A DNA stretch of 64,000 nt, from NCBI RefSeq assembly GCF_002261335.1, contig NZ_NEVL01000003.1, forward strand, positions 248,001 to 312,000, read 5' to 3'. The position numbers and the translations under genes are program-made. This DNA comes from Bordetella genomosp. 1 (GTDB taxonomy: Bacteria; Pseudomonadota; Gammaproteobacteria; Burkholderiales; Burkholderiaceae_B). This document shows, in pieces, positions 35,167 to 44,362 of the stretch (the first letter of the stretch is position 1; each line of letters begins with the position of its first letter). The notes under the pieces are model-generated. The model worked only from the letters and a program-made list of their open reading frames with translations. It had not been told where the DNA came from and did not search any database.

Positions 35167-35964
35167 TCAGTGAGGTTTCCAGCGGAACAGATGGCGTTCC
35201 AGCGGTTTGAGAATGCCGCCCTCGAGCGCGAGCATCAGCGCCACCAGCAGCAGGGTCCAGGCGAACACCTGGTCGGTCTGCACCAGGTCGGCCGCCTGGC
35301 GCAGGCGATAGCCGATGCCGTCGGACGAGCCCAGCGTCTCGGCCACCAGCGACACGCGCCAGCCGAAGCCGAAGGCCAGGCGCGCGCCCGAGAAGAAGTA
35401 AGGCAGGATCGAGGGCAGGTGGATGCGCCACAGGATCTGCGTGCGGGAAAAGCGCAGGCTGCGGGCCAGGTCGACGTGCTGCTTCTCGACGTTGCGCGCG
35501 CCCTGCCACACGTTGGTCAGGATCAGCGGCATCGCCGTCATGAAGACCACGAAGATGGTGGTGGCGTTGGAGATGCCGAACCAGATGATGGCGAACACCG
35601 CCCAGATCGCGGACGACACGGTGTTGGTCACGGCCAGCACCGGTTCGAACACGCGGGCCAGCGCGCGGCTCGAGCCCAGCGCGAGGCCGAGCGGCGTCCC
35701 CACCAGCGCGGCCAGCGCGAAGCCCATGGCGACCCGGTAGGTGGTCATGCCCACGTCGTGGCCGAAGCTGGCGGTCCGGGTCAGGGCCACCAGGGCGCGC
35801 CAGACCTTCTCCGGCCCGGGCAGCACGAAGCTCGGCATGCGCGAGGCGGCAAAGGTCCAGAGCGCCAGGAACACCGCGGCCAGCAGCAGGCGCGTGAGCA
35901 CCAGCCACAGCCAGGCGGGCAGGGCGCGCGGCGGGGTCAGGGTGGAGGCGGAAGCACGGCTCAT
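35167..35964 (-). CDS. SsuC/TauC-like ABC transporter permease
   Basis: A 265-residue inner-membrane permease with about six hydrophobic segments and the EAA loop VEKQHVDLARSLRFSRTQILWRIHLPSILP (about 160-190). It overlaps the ATPase gene by four bases at its start and precedes the binding protein. Together they form a complete NitT/TauT-type importer at the head of the long catabolic unit. Confidence 0.9.
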   Translation of the reverse strand: MSRASASTLTPPRALPAWLWLVLTRLLLAAVFLALWTFAASRMPSFVLPGPEKVWRALVALTRTASFGHDVGMTTYRVAMGFALAALVGTPLGLALGSSRALARVFEPVLAVTNTVSSAIWAVFAIIWFGISNATTIFVVFMTAMPLILTNVWQGARNVEKQHVDLARSLRFSRTQILWRIHLPSILPYFFSGARLAFGFGWRVSLVAETLGSSDGIGYRLRQAADLVQTDQVFAWTLLLVALMLALEGGILKPLERHLFRWKPH

Positions 35965-36737
35965 TGCTGGACTTTCAAACGCAGGCGGCGCGTGGTTTCG
36001 GTGACGTCGGGATCGGTGGGCAGGCGCGGGCGCGGCAGGGTCACCGGCACCACCTCGCGGATGCGGCCCGGGCGCGGTTCCAGGATCACCACGCGGTCGG
36101 CCAGCACCACGGCCTCTTCGACGTCGTGGGTCACGAACAGAATGGTGGCGCCGGTGTCGGCCTGGATGCGCAGCAGCTCCTCGTGCATCTGGCTGCGGGT
36201 CTGCGGATCGAGTTTGGAGAACGGTTCGTCCATCAGCAGCAGGTCGGGGTCGATCACCAGCGTGCGGGCCAGGGCCGCGCGGCTGCGCATGCCGCCCGAC
36301 AGGGTGTGCGGCCAGGCCTGGCCGAAGCCGGCCAGGCCGACGCGCGCGAGCGCGGCCTCGGCGCGTTCGGCGCGTTCACCGCGCGCCATGCGCGTGGTCT
36401 CGAGCCCGAGCGCCACGTTGTCGCGCACGGTGCGCCACGGCAGCAGCCGGTCTTCCTGGAACAGATAGCCGAGCCGCGCATGGCGGTGATAGCGCGCCGC
36501 CGGCTCGCCGGCCAGCGTGATCTCGCCCACGCCGGGCGCCTGCAGGCCTGCGATCAGGTCGAGCAGCGTGCTCTTGCCGCAGCCGGACGCGCCGAGCAGC
36601 GCCACGATTTCGCCGCGGCCGACCTCGAACGAGATATCGCGCAGCACCTCGAGCGAGCCGAAATGCTTGGACAGGCCGGCCACGCGCAGCGCGGCGGGCG
36701 GGGTGGCACCGAGGACGGCGCGGGGCAGGGCGCTCAT
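35961..36737 (-). CDS. SsuB/TauB-like ABC transporter ATPase
   Basis: A 258-residue ABC ATPase: Walker A GASGCGKST, Q-loop FQEDRLLPWRTV, signature LSGGMRSRAALAR, Walker B LLLMDEPFSKLDPQTR and VTHDVEEAVVLADR. The signature has Arg-Ser-Arg instead of the usual Gln-Gln-Arg after LSGGM, a mild variation. Its ATG overlaps the stop of the gntR gene, so regulator and transporter are in one transcript. Confidence 0.9.
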   Translation of the reverse strand: MSALPRAVLGATPPAALRVAGLSKHFGSLEVLRDISFEVGRGEIVALLGASGCGKSTLLDLIAGLQAPGVGEITLAGEPAARYHRHARLGYLFQEDRLLPWRTVRDNVALGLETTRMARGERAERAEAALARVGLAGFGQAWPHTLSGGMRSRAALARTLVIDPDLLLMDEPFSKLDPQTRSQMHEELLRIQADTGATILFVTHDVEEAVVLADRVVILEPRPGRIREVVPVTLPRPRLPTDPDVTETTRRLRLKVQQ

Positions 36738-37462
36738 CGCCAGCTCCCGGGCCCGGTCACCGGAATCGCGGCGCCGGTCTCCGCCAGGCTGGCGTAGAGC
36801 TTCTCCAGCGTCATGGCCTGGAAGGTCTCGATGTGACGGCGCGCAATCAGTTCGACGCGGCGGGCGTCGCCTTCCTCGAAGGCCGCGATCATCGCGTTGT
36901 GATCGTGCTTGATCTCGGGCTTGGTCTTCTGCACGCCGAAGCCCAGCGCCACCAGGCGCGACATCTCGTCCATCAGCCCCGCCAGCGTGCGGTGCAGGCG
37001 TTCGTTGCCGCAGGACGCGGCGATGGCCAGGTGAAAGGCCTTGTTGGCGTCGAGAAAGACGTCGATCTGTTCGTTCAGTTGCAGCACGGGGTGCTGCACA
37101 CGGCAGGCCGCCTCCAGCTCGCGCAGGCGGGCCAGGTCGACCCGGCCGACCGCGAGGCGCGCGGCCAGCGGCTCGAGTTGCGCGCGCAACGTGAACACTT
37201 CCTCCACGTCGCGCAGCGTGATCGGCGCGATCTGGTAGCCCTTGCGCGGCCGCGAACGCACGAATCCTTCCTGCGCCAGGCGCGTGAGCGCGATGCGGCA
37301 GCTGGTCTTGCGGATGTCGTAGGCGGCCATCAGCGTGGGCTCGGTCACGATCGCGCCCGGGGCGAGCCGGCACGAGATCACGTCGCGGCGGATGCGCTGA
37401 TAGGCATCGTCCCCGCTGCTCAGGGCGGCGTCGTCGGAGTCGGGATGGCGAAAAGTGTCCAT
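36734..37462 (-). CDS. GntR/FadR-type transcriptional regulator
   Basis: A 242-residue regulator with an N-terminal winged helix (YQRIRRDVISCRLAPGAIVTEPTLMAAYDIRKTSCRIALTRL, about residues 21-62) and an all-helical FCD ligand-binding domain (about 85-225), whose metal/ligand residues include Asp and His in DANKAFHLAIA and RRHIETF. It heads the roughly 10-kb minus-strand unit and probably controls it in response to the imported substrate or its CoA ester (inference). A 10-base inverted repeat lies about 80 bases upstream of its start. Confidence 0.88.
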   Translation of the reverse strand: MDTFRHPDSDDAALSSGDDAYQRIRRDVISCRLAPGAIVTEPTLMAAYDIRKTSCRIALTRLAQEGFVRSRPRKGYQIAPITLRDVEEVFTLRAQLEPLAARLAVGRVDLARLRELEAACRVQHPVLQLNEQIDVFLDANKAFHLAIAASCGNERLHRTLAGLMDEMSRLVALGFGVQKTKPEIKHDHNAMIAAFEEGDARRVELIARRHIETFQAMTLEKLYASLAETGAAIPVTGPGSWR

Positions 37463-37540
37463 GGGCTGCGCGGTGTGGGATGGGGTTCTGAGCGGCTCAC
37501 CGAGGTCTGCACATCGGCTTACGAATGATTCTAGGTAGGT

Positions 37541-37588
37541 GCACAGCGCAGGCGAACGAAGAAAATCTGCTATGGATATGCGCTGTGC
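37541..37588. promoter_or_regulatory. Ten-base inverted repeat upstream of gntR
   Basis: GCACAGCGCA (37541-37550) and its exact complement TGCGCTGTGC (37579-37588), separated by 28 bases. The arm nearer gntR lies just upstream of a candidate -10 (TAGAAT, minus strand). It could be a pair of regulator sites bridged by one protein, or a hairpin in a leader. GntR autoregulation is a natural guess. Confidence 0.4.
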
Positions 37589-37700
37589 TGACCGGCCCAG
37601 CTGGGCTGCTCACAAAGGGGGGCCCAGGGCCGGCCACGCCGCGCGGCTGCATGGCTCGTCCGCGCGTCTGTCCTTATTACCTGCGCTGCTAAGGCGGGCA

Positions 37701-37717
37701 CCGTATGTCGTCATGCG
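37701..37717. promoter_or_regulatory. Second copy of the organosulfur-operon element
   Basis: CGTAT, six bases (GTCGTC), ATGCG: an imperfect inverted repeat matching the element at 12987-13003 in 14 of 17 bases, all differences being transitions. It ends 72 bases before the first gene of the second desulfurisation operon, against 68 for the first. Confidence 0.5.
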
Positions 37718-37789
37718 CATTTGGTTGTTCGCGCAACCGGGGGGGCTACCTACCATGCAGCCTGATTCTTACAGTCAGGAGCGGGGTTC

Positions 37790-39430
37790 ATGGGGTCGGT
37801 GGCAGTTCATACGCAAGGCGTTGCGGCGACGCGCAGCGGGCAGGGGCGGCGCGTGCGCCGCGTGGTGACGGGTCTGCTGGTGGCGGGCGTGGCGACGGCG
37901 GCGCTGGCCTGGAGCGCGGCCGCACAGGCCCAGGGCAAGCCCAAGGCGGGCGGCACGCTGATCGTGGGCCAGTACCAGGAGCCCACGGTCTACGATCCCA
38001 ACCGCCAGTATTCGTGGGAGACCTATCGGGTCGACAAGCACATCTATGAGTCGCTGCTGGCCGAAGACCTGAGCAAGCCCTACAAGGAAGGTCCGCCGCC
38101 GCTGGTGCCGGCGCTGGCCGAGCAGTGGGAAGTGAGCGCCGATGCGCGCACCTTCACCTTCAAGCTGCGCCAGGGCGTGAAGTTCCACGACGGCACCGAT
38201 TTCGATGCCGAGGCCGTGCGCTTCAACGTGCGCCGCTTCACCGATCCCGCGTTCGAGTTCTACGACGCGCGCGCCGCCGCCACCATGAAACCGGTGTACG
38301 GCAAGCTCGAGGCGCTGAAGGTGCTGGACGCGCACACGGTGCAGTACGTGTTCAGGGAGCCGTTCATCGACTTCCCGCGCCTGCTGCCCCAGGGCAACTA
38401 CGTGTCGGGCATCTTCAGCCCGGCCGCGCTGAAGAAATACGGCCAGGACGGCCTGGCGCTGCACCCGACCGGAACCGGCCCCTTCAAGTTCGTGGAGCGC
38501 GTGCATGGCGAGAAGACCGTGCTGGCGCGCAACGACGCCTGGTGGGGCGGCAAGGCGCCGCTCGAGCGCGTGATCTTCCGCCCGATCCCCGACGAGGCCA
38601 CGCGCCTGTCGGCGCTGCGCTCGGGCGAGATCGACATCCTGACCCGCGTGCCGGCCGATGCCGCCGATGCGCTCGAGCAGGCCGGCTACACGGTGCACGA
38701 CAGCACCACCGCCGGACAGCTGTTCCTGGGCTGGAACTTCCGCAACCCGTTCATCGCCAAGCGTGCGGTGCGCGAGGCAGTCGCGGCCGCGATCGACCGC
38801 GAGGGCCTGGCGCGCAGCATCTTCAAGGGCCGCGCGCAGGCCTCCTACAACATCCTCAACATCGGCAGCACCGGCTACGACCCGGCCCAGAAAGACGTGG
38901 CCTACGATCCGGCGCGGGCGCGCCAGCTGCTCAAGGACGCCGGCTATGCCGAGGGCGAGGTGCAGTTCACCATCATCACCGACGTGGCCAACCAGCCCTC
39001 GATCGAATGGATCCAGCGCGACCTGGGCAAGGTCGGCATCAAGGTGAACGTGATCTCGCAGGAGTGGCTGACCTATTCCAGCAAGCTCGCCAACCTCGCG
39101 CCCGACACCGGCCTGTTCACGATGGAATGGGGCTTCGTCACGCCGTACTGGCTCAAGATCGCCTACGACGGCTACGTCGTGACGCGCGGCGGCGGCGAGA
39201 AGCTGGTGGACCCCGCGCTGGGCCCCGCAATCGCGAAGGCCGCGGCGCAGACCGACGAGCGCGCCGCGATCGCGGCCTGGAAGGAGGCCAACGCCATCGC
39301 CCTGCGCGACGTCGCCTTCCTGCCGCTGGTGACCTTCCGCCTGCACTTCGCCTCGGCCCGGAACGTGCAGGGCTTCAACGTGCCGGCACAGAACTTCTAC
39401 GACCTCTCCAAGGTGTGGCTGCAACCATGA
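37790..39430 (+). CDS. Family-5 (peptide/nickel-type) ABC substrate-binding protein
   Basis: A 546-residue periplasmic solute-binding protein of the DppA/OppA/NikA family. An N-terminal signal with basic residues (RRVRRVVTG) and a hydrophobic core ends at AAQAQ near residue 45. Typical motifs are GGTLIVGQYQEPTVYDPN, FKLRQGVKFHDGTDFDAEAV and GTGPFKFVE. In this operon it is followed by oxygenases for organosulfur compounds, so the ligand may be a sulfur-containing peptide or small organosulfur molecule such as a glutathione or thioether derivative rather than an ordinary peptide. It opens the operon; ATGA overlap with the next gene. Confidence 0.9.
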   Translation: MGSVAVHTQGVAATRSGQGRRVRRVVTGLLVAGVATAALAWSAAAQAQGKPKAGGTLIVGQYQEPTVYDPNRQYSWETYRVDKHIYESLLAEDLSKPYKEGPPPLVPALAEQWEVSADARTFTFKLRQGVKFHDGTDFDAEAVRFNVRRFTDPAFEFYDARAAATMKPVYGKLEALKVLDAHTVQYVFREPFIDFPRLLPQGNYVSGIFSPAALKKYGQDGLALHPTGTGPFKFVERVHGEKTVLARNDAWWGGKAPLERVIFRPIPDEATRLSALRSGEIDILTRVPADAADALEQAGYTVHDSTTAGQLFLGWNFRNPFIAKRAVREAVAAAIDREGLARSIFKGRAQASYNILNIGSTGYDPAQKDVAYDPARARQLLKDAGYAEGEVQFTIITDVANQPSIEWIQRDLGKVGIKVNVISQEWLTYSSKLANLAPDTGLFTMEWGFVTPYWLKIAYDGYVVTRGGGEKLVDPALGPAIAKAAAQTDERAAIAAWKEANAIALRDVAFLPLVTFRLHFASARNVQGFNVPAQNFYDLSKVWLQP

Positions 39431-40389
39431 GCCGCGCCATCCTGTCCCGCCTGCTGCAGGCCGTCCCGCTGTTCTTCGTGATTTCCGTGCTGGTGTTCTT
39501 CATCTCGCACGCCGGCGGGGGCGATCCGATCACCAACGCGCTGGCCAGCACGCTGCCGCAGGAATCGATCGACGCCATCCGCCGCGAGTACGGCCTGGAC
39601 CAGCCGGTCTGGGTGCAGTACCTGCGGTGGCTGCAGCACCTGGCGGCAGGCGACTGGGGCACCTCGCTGGTGCTGCGCACGCCGGTCTACGAGGTGCTGG
39701 GCCGCAGCTTCACCAACACGCTGATCCTGGCCGGCGCCGCCGTGCTGGTGTGCGTGGCGGGCGGGGTGCTGGTGGGCGTGACCAGCGGTCTCAAGCGCGG
39801 CAGCTGGCTCGACAGCGCGACCATGTTCATCATTCAGGTCGGCCACAACTTCCCGGTGTTCTGGTCGGGACTGCTGCTGATCTGGATCTTCGGCGTGCAG
39901 CTGCGCTGGCTGCCGGTCTCGGGCATGTACGACATGCGCGGCGACCACGGCTGGGGCGATCTGCTGCGTCACCTGGTGCTGCCGGCGCTGGCCGCGGCGA
40001 TCATCTCGATGCTGATCCTGGCCCAGCTGGTGCGGGCCCAGGTGATCGAGATCATGGGCTCGGAGTACGTGCGCACGCTGCGCGCGCAGGGCCTGCCGCG
40101 CGGCCACATCCTGCGCCGCCACCTGGGCCGCAACCTGTTGCCGCCGGTGGTGAACATCACCGGCCTGCAGATCGGGTATCTGCTGTCGGGCGTGGTGTTC
40201 GTGGAGAACGTCTTCAACTGGCCCGGCATCGGCACCCAGCTCTACAACGCCGCCGCCGGTCGCGACTATCCCATGATCCAGGCCGGCGTGATGCTGGTCA
40301 CCGGCTGCTTCATCGTGGTGAACCTCGCCACCGACATCATTCTCGACCTACTGAACCCGCGCCTGCGCGGCGCCACGGCCACCGCATGA
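39427..40389 (+). CDS. DppB/OppB-type ABC transporter permease
   Basis: A 320-residue permease with about six transmembrane segments. The first helix is followed by a large periplasmic loop (HAGGGDPITNAL...EYGLDQPVWVQYLRWL) typical of DppB. The ATPase-coupling loop is GSEYVRTLRAQGLPRGHILRRHLGRNLLPP (about 215-245), with VFVENVFNWPGIGTQLYNA near the end. It overlaps both neighbours through ATGA junctions. Confidence 0.92.
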   Translation: MSRAILSRLLQAVPLFFVISVLVFFISHAGGGDPITNALASTLPQESIDAIRREYGLDQPVWVQYLRWLQHLAAGDWGTSLVLRTPVYEVLGRSFTNTLILAGAAVLVCVAGGVLVGVTSGLKRGSWLDSATMFIIQVGHNFPVFWSGLLLIWIFGVQLRWLPVSGMYDMRGDHGWGDLLRHLVLPALAAAIISMLILAQLVRAQVIEIMGSEYVRTLRAQGLPRGHILRRHLGRNLLPPVVNITGLQIGYLLSGVVFVENVFNWPGIGTQLYNAAAGRDYPMIQAGVMLVTGCFIVVNLATDIILDLLNPRLRGATATA

Positions 40390-41264
40390 ACACCCTCACG
40401 ATTTCCGCCACGGCGTCCGTGTCCGCGGGCGCCGGCCGCCGCGCGTGGCGGCGGCTCGCCGCCAACCGGCTGGCGCTGCTCGGCCTGCTGCTCATCGCCG
40501 TCGCCTTGCTCGCCAGCGTGTTCGCGCCCTGGCTCGCACCCTACGATCCCAATGCCGCCACGCCGATGCTGCGCAACGGGCCGCCGGGCACCGACGGCCA
40601 CTGGCTCGGGCTGGACGCGCAGGGGCGCGACATCCTCAGCCGGCTGCTGTGGGGCGGCCGGCCCGCCTTGCTCGCCTCCATCGTGCCGGTCGCGATCTCG
40701 GTACTGCTGGCGCTCGCCGCGGGCCTGCTGGCGGGCTTTTACCGCAATCGCTGGTCGGCGCTCATCATGCGCGTGATCGACGTGCTGTTCGCCTTTCCGA
40801 TGGTGTTGCTCGCCATCGGGCTGGCCACCGCGCTGGGTCCGGGCGGCTGGGCGGTGGGCCTCACCATCGTCTTCTCGGCCACGCCTTACCTCACGCGCGT
40901 GGTCTACGCCGGCGTGCGTGCCGAGCGCGACAAGGACTACGTGGAGGCGGCCCGGGCCTGCGGCGCCACGTCCGCCGACCTGCTGCTGCGCGAGATCCTG
41001 CCCAATGTCGTGAGCGCCGCCGTGGTGTACGGCACCACGCTGGTGGGCGGCATGATCGTGTTCCAGGCCGGGCTCTCGTTCCTGGGCCTGGGCACCCAGC
41101 CGCCGCATGCCGACTGGGGCCGCATGGTCTCGGAGGGCGCGCAGGTGCTGGTGCTGGGCGCGGCCCACGTCGCCACGCTGCCGGCGCTCGTGATCGTGAC
41201 GGTGGCGCTTTCCTTCAACTGGCTCGGCAACGGCCTGCGCGACGTGCTCGACCCGCGCGACTAG
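40386..41264 (+). CDS. DppC/OppC-type ABC transporter permease
   Basis: A 292-residue permease. It has the N-terminal first helix (LALLGLLLIAVALLASVFAPWLAPYDPN), the LGLDAQGRDILSRLLWGGR motif of DppC, coupling loop DKDYVEAARACGATSADLLLREILPN, and the end signature AGLSFLGLGTQPPHADWGRM. It pairs with the DppB-type gene it overlaps and precedes the fused ATPase. Confidence 0.92.
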   Translation: MNTLTISATASVSAGAGRRAWRRLAANRLALLGLLLIAVALLASVFAPWLAPYDPNAATPMLRNGPPGTDGHWLGLDAQGRDILSRLLWGGRPALLASIVPVAISVLLALAAGLLAGFYRNRWSALIMRVIDVLFAFPMVLLAIGLATALGPGGWAVGLTIVFSATPYLTRVVYAGVRAERDKDYVEAARACGATSADLLLREILPNVVSAAVVYGTTLVGGMIVFQAGLSFLGLGTQPPHADWGRMVSEGAQVLVLGAAHVATLPALVIVTVALSFNWLGNGLRDVLDPRD

Positions 41265-41272
41265 GAGCCCGC

Positions 41273-42943
41273 ATGACTGTCCTGACGATTCAAGATCTGC
41301 GCGTCGATTTCACCGCGCCCTCGGGCGAGGTGCAGCCCGCCGTGCGCGGCGTGAGCCTGCACATCGACGCCGGCGAGGTGCTGGCCCTGGTGGGCGAGTC
41401 CGGCTCCGGCAAGAGCGTGACCGCCGCCTCGGTGATGGGGCTGCTGCCGGCGCGCGGCGTGTCGGTGCGCGGTTCGGTGCGCTTCGAGGGCGAGGAGCTG
41501 CTGGGCCGCAGCGAGGCGGGCTTCAACCAGATTCGCGGCCATGGCGTCGGCATCATCTTCCAGAACTCGCTGGCCTCGCTCGACCCCTCGTTCCGGATCG
41601 GCGACCAGCTCACCGAGGCCCTGCGCTTCCGGCAGGGGCTGCGGGGGGCGAGCGCGCGGGCCGAGGCGCTGGCCTGGCTCGAGCGCGTGCGCATCCGCGA
41701 TCCGCTGCGCGTGTTCAAGGCCTATCCGCACGAGCTCTCCGGCGGGATGCGCCAGCGCGTCATGATCGCGCTCGCCATGCTGGGCCGGCCGCGCCTGCTG
41801 ATCGCCGACGAGCCGACCACCGCGCTCGATCCCACCATCCAGAAGGAGATCCTGGAGCTGCTGGCCGACATCAACGTGCGCGACGGCACCGCCATCCTGC
41901 TCATCACGCACGACTTCGGCGTGGTGGCGGCGCTGGCCGACCGCGTGGCGGTGATGCGCGCCGGCGAGATCGTGGAGACCGGCACGACCGAGGCGGTACT
42001 GGCGCGTCCCGCGCATCCGTACACCACCGCGCTGGTCGCCGCCGTGCCCGGCGGGCGCCGCGAGCACCCGGCGGCCGCGGCGCGCGTCGATGGCGTCGAT
42101 GCCACCCCGCTGGTGCAGCTCACGCAGTTGTCGCGCACGTTCACGCTGGGACGGCGTCTGTTCGGACCGGCCCAGACGGTGCAGGCGCTGGCGCCCACCG
42201 ATCTTTCGATCCGGCGCGGCGAAATCCTCGGCCTGATCGGCGAGTCCGGGTCGGGCAAGTCGACGCTGGCGCGGCTCGCCGCCCGTCTGCTCGACCCGAG
42301 CACGGGCCGCCTGACCTTTGCGGGCGCAGACGTGACCGCGCTGAGCGGCGCGGCGCTGGCCCCGCTGCGGCGGCAGGTGCAGGTGGTGTTCCAGGATGGC
42401 GGCGCATCGCTCAATCCGCGCCGCACCATCGGCGCGCAGCTGATCGCGCCGCTGCTGCGCCTGGGCGCGGCGGCCACGCCCGCGCAGGCGCATGCGCGGG
42501 CGGTCGAGGCCCTGGAGCGCGTCGGCCTGGGCGCGCAGCACCTGGCGCGATATCCGCACGAGTTCTCGGGCGGGCAGCGCCAGCGCATCGGCATCGCCCG
42601 CGCGCTCGCGCCCCGGCCCGCCTTCGTGATCCTGGACGAACCCACCTCGGCGCTGGACGTCTCGATCCAGGCCCAGGTGCTGGACCTGCTGCGCGAACTG
42701 CGCCGCGAGCTGTCGCTCACCTATCTGTTCATCGGCCACGACCTGGCGGTGATCGAGTCGCTGTGCGACCGCATCGCCGTGATGGAGCAGGGCCGCATCG
42801 TCGAGGTCTTCGAGCGCAGCGCGCTGCACGACCCCGATCGCCATCCCGCCACGCGCCGCCTGCTCGGTGCCGTCCTGCCGGTGAGCGCGCAGGCCCGGCT
42901 CGGCCGCCGCGATGCCGGGCTCGACCAGCGCGCCGCCGCCTGA
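41273..42943 (+). CDS. Fused DppD-DppF-type double ABC ATPase
   Basis: A 556-residue protein with two complete ATPase domains in one chain, where many peptide importers use two genes. Domain 1: Walker [10 protein letters not shown] (about 43), signature LSGGMRQR, Walker [15 protein letters not shown]. Domain 2: Walker [10 protein letters not shown] (about 325), signature FSGGQRQR, Walker [15 protein letters not shown]. Such fused subunits are known from GsiA- and YejF-type transporters, GsiA being the glutathione importer. That resemblance fits a sulfur-containing substrate but is not proof. Confidence 0.93.
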   Translation: MTVLTIQDLRVDFTAPSGEVQPAVRGVSLHIDAGEVLALVGESGSGKSVTAASVMGLLPARGVSVRGSVRFEGEELLGRSEAGFNQIRGHGVGIIFQNSLASLDPSFRIGDQLTEALRFRQGLRGASARAEALAWLERVRIRDPLRVFKAYPHELSGGMRQRVMIALAMLGRPRLLIADEPTTALDPTIQKEILELLADINVRDGTAILLITHDFGVVAALADRVAVMRAGEIVETGTTEAVLARPAHPYTTALVAAVPGGRREHPAAAARVDGVDATPLVQLTQLSRTFTLGRRLFGPAQTVQALAPTDLSIRRGEILGLIGESGSGKSTLARLAARLLDPSTGRLTFAGADVTALSGAALAPLRRQVQVVFQDGGASLNPRRTIGAQLIAPLLRLGAAATPAQAHARAVEALERVGLGAQHLARYPHEFSGGQRQRIGIARALAPRPAFVILDEPTSALDVSIQAQVLDLLRELRRELSLTYLFIGHDLAVIESLCDRIAVMEQGRIVEVFERSALHDPDRHPATRRLLGAVLPVSAQARLGRRDAGLDQRAAA

Positions 42944-42958
42944 CCCTTTCCTCGCACC

Positions 42959-44320
42959 ATGCCCACCAAGAAGATCATCTACAACGCATTCACCCAGTTC
43001 ACGCTGTCGCACCAGGCCCATGGCCAATGGCGGCGCCAGGAGGCGGCCGCGCAGCGCAACTTCTCGCGGCTCGCGCCGTGGGTGCGGCTGGCCCGCACCG
43101 CGGAGCGCGCCGGGCTGGACACCATCTTCTTCGCCGACACCATCGGCGTGTACGACGTCTATCGCCAGGGCTGGGACACCGCCGCGCGCGAAGGCATGCA
43201 GTTCCCGGCCAACGACCCCGCCAGTCTGATCTCGGCGCTGGCCTACGCCACCGAGCACCTCGGTTTCATCGTGACCAGCTCGATCCTGCAGGATCACCCC
43301 TTCAACTTTGCACGCAAGCTCTCCACGCTCGACCATCTGAGCGAAGGCCGGGTGGGCTGGAACATCGTCACCAGCTACCTCGACAATGCCGCGCGCAACT
43401 TCGGCGCGCCGCGCCTGGAGGCGCACGACGAGCGCTATGCCTGGGCCGAGGAGTACACCGAGGTGGTCTACAAGCTCTGGGAGGCGAGCTGGCAGGACGA
43501 CGCCGTGCGCGCCGACCTGGAGCAGGGCATCTACGCCGACCCGGCCCGCATCCACGCCATCAACCATGCGGGGCCCCGCTACACGGTGGCGGGGCCGCAC
43601 ATGCCGCAGCCCTCGCCGCAGCGCACGCCCTTGCTGGCGCAGGCAGGCGCCTCGGGCGCGGGCCGCGCCTTCGCCGCGCGCCACGCCGAGATGACCTTCC
43701 TGCCGGCGATCACGCCCGCATCCGCCAAGGCCGACATCGCCGACATGAACGCCCGCCTGGTCAAGGCCGGCCGCCGCGCCGGCGACCTCAAGTACGTGGT
43801 GGGCCTGCATCCCATCATCGGCAGCACCGAGGCCGAGGCCAGGCTGCGCTACGAGGAATTCCTGCACTGGCGCAGCGAGCCGGGCTACCTCGCGCATGCG
43901 TCGGGCAGCATCGGCTTCGACCTGTCGGTGATCGACCCCGACACGCCGCTGGCCGACGTGAAGTCGGAGTACGTGCAGGGCGGCATCCGCGCCGTGATCG
44001 ATGCCGAGCCCGACAAGCAGGCCCGCTTCGGAGACGTACTGCGCACCCGCCTGAACAAGGCGGCGCCCGGCACGCCCGAGCAGATCGCCGACACCATCGC
44101 CCAGTGGGTCGAGGCCGGCGTGGACGGCTTCAACCTGATCCCGGTCACGCTGCCCGACTGGTTCGACGTGTTCGCCGACGAGGTCGTGCCGATCCTGCGC
44201 AAGCGCGGTCTGATCCAGTCGCATTACCGCGACGGCACGCTGCGCGAAAAACTCTTCGGCGCGGCGCCCACGCTGCCGGACCGCCATCCGGCCCGCCGCC
44301 TGCGCCCCTGGGCGGCCTGA
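42959..44320 (+). CDS. NtaA/SnaA/DszA-family FMNH2-dependent monooxygenase
   Basis: A 453-residue luciferase-like flavin monooxygenase. The family includes nitrilotriacetate monooxygenase component A, DszA (dibenzothiophene sulfone) and SnaA. Landmarks: RLARTAERAGLDTIFFADTIGVYD, STLDHLSEGRVGWNIVTSYLDNAARNFG, YTEVVYKLWEASW, and TPLLAQAGASGAGRAFAARHAE. It needs reduced FMN from a separate reductase; none is encoded in this operon, so SsuE at 13934 is a candidate donor. It begins 16 bases after the transporter ATPase gene. Confidence 0.9.
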   Translation: MPTKKIIYNAFTQFTLSHQAHGQWRRQEAAAQRNFSRLAPWVRLARTAERAGLDTIFFADTIGVYDVYRQGWDTAAREGMQFPANDPASLISALAYATEHLGFIVTSSILQDHPFNFARKLSTLDHLSEGRVGWNIVTSYLDNAARNFGAPRLEAHDERYAWAEEYTEVVYKLWEASWQDDAVRADLEQGIYADPARIHAINHAGPRYTVAGPHMPQPSPQRTPLLAQAGASGAGRAFAARHAEMTFLPAITPASAKADIADMNARLVKAGRRAGDLKYVVGLHPIIGSTEAEARLRYEEFLHWRSEPGYLAHASGSIGFDLSVIDPDTPLADVKSEYVQGGIRAVIDAEPDKQARFGDVLRTRLNKAAPGTPEQIADTIAQWVEAGVDGFNLIPVTLPDWFDVFADEVVPILRKRGLIQSHYRDGTLREKLFGAAPTLPDRHPARRLRPWAA

Positions 44321-44362
44321 GCGCCACGCCCGACTCTCCTTGACATCGATACAGGATTCCCC

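Larger units (their letters stand above)
37463..37789. other. Divergent regulatory spacer between gntR and the peptide-type importer
   Basis: About 330 bases with no gene. It should hold promoters for both flanking operons. Two features stand out: the long inverted repeat at 37541-37588 nearer gntR, and the element at 37701-37717 that resembles the one before the ssu/met operon. A minus-strand TAGAAT (complement 37528-37533) could be the -10 of gntR. AGGAG precedes the start at 37790. Confidence 0.6.
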
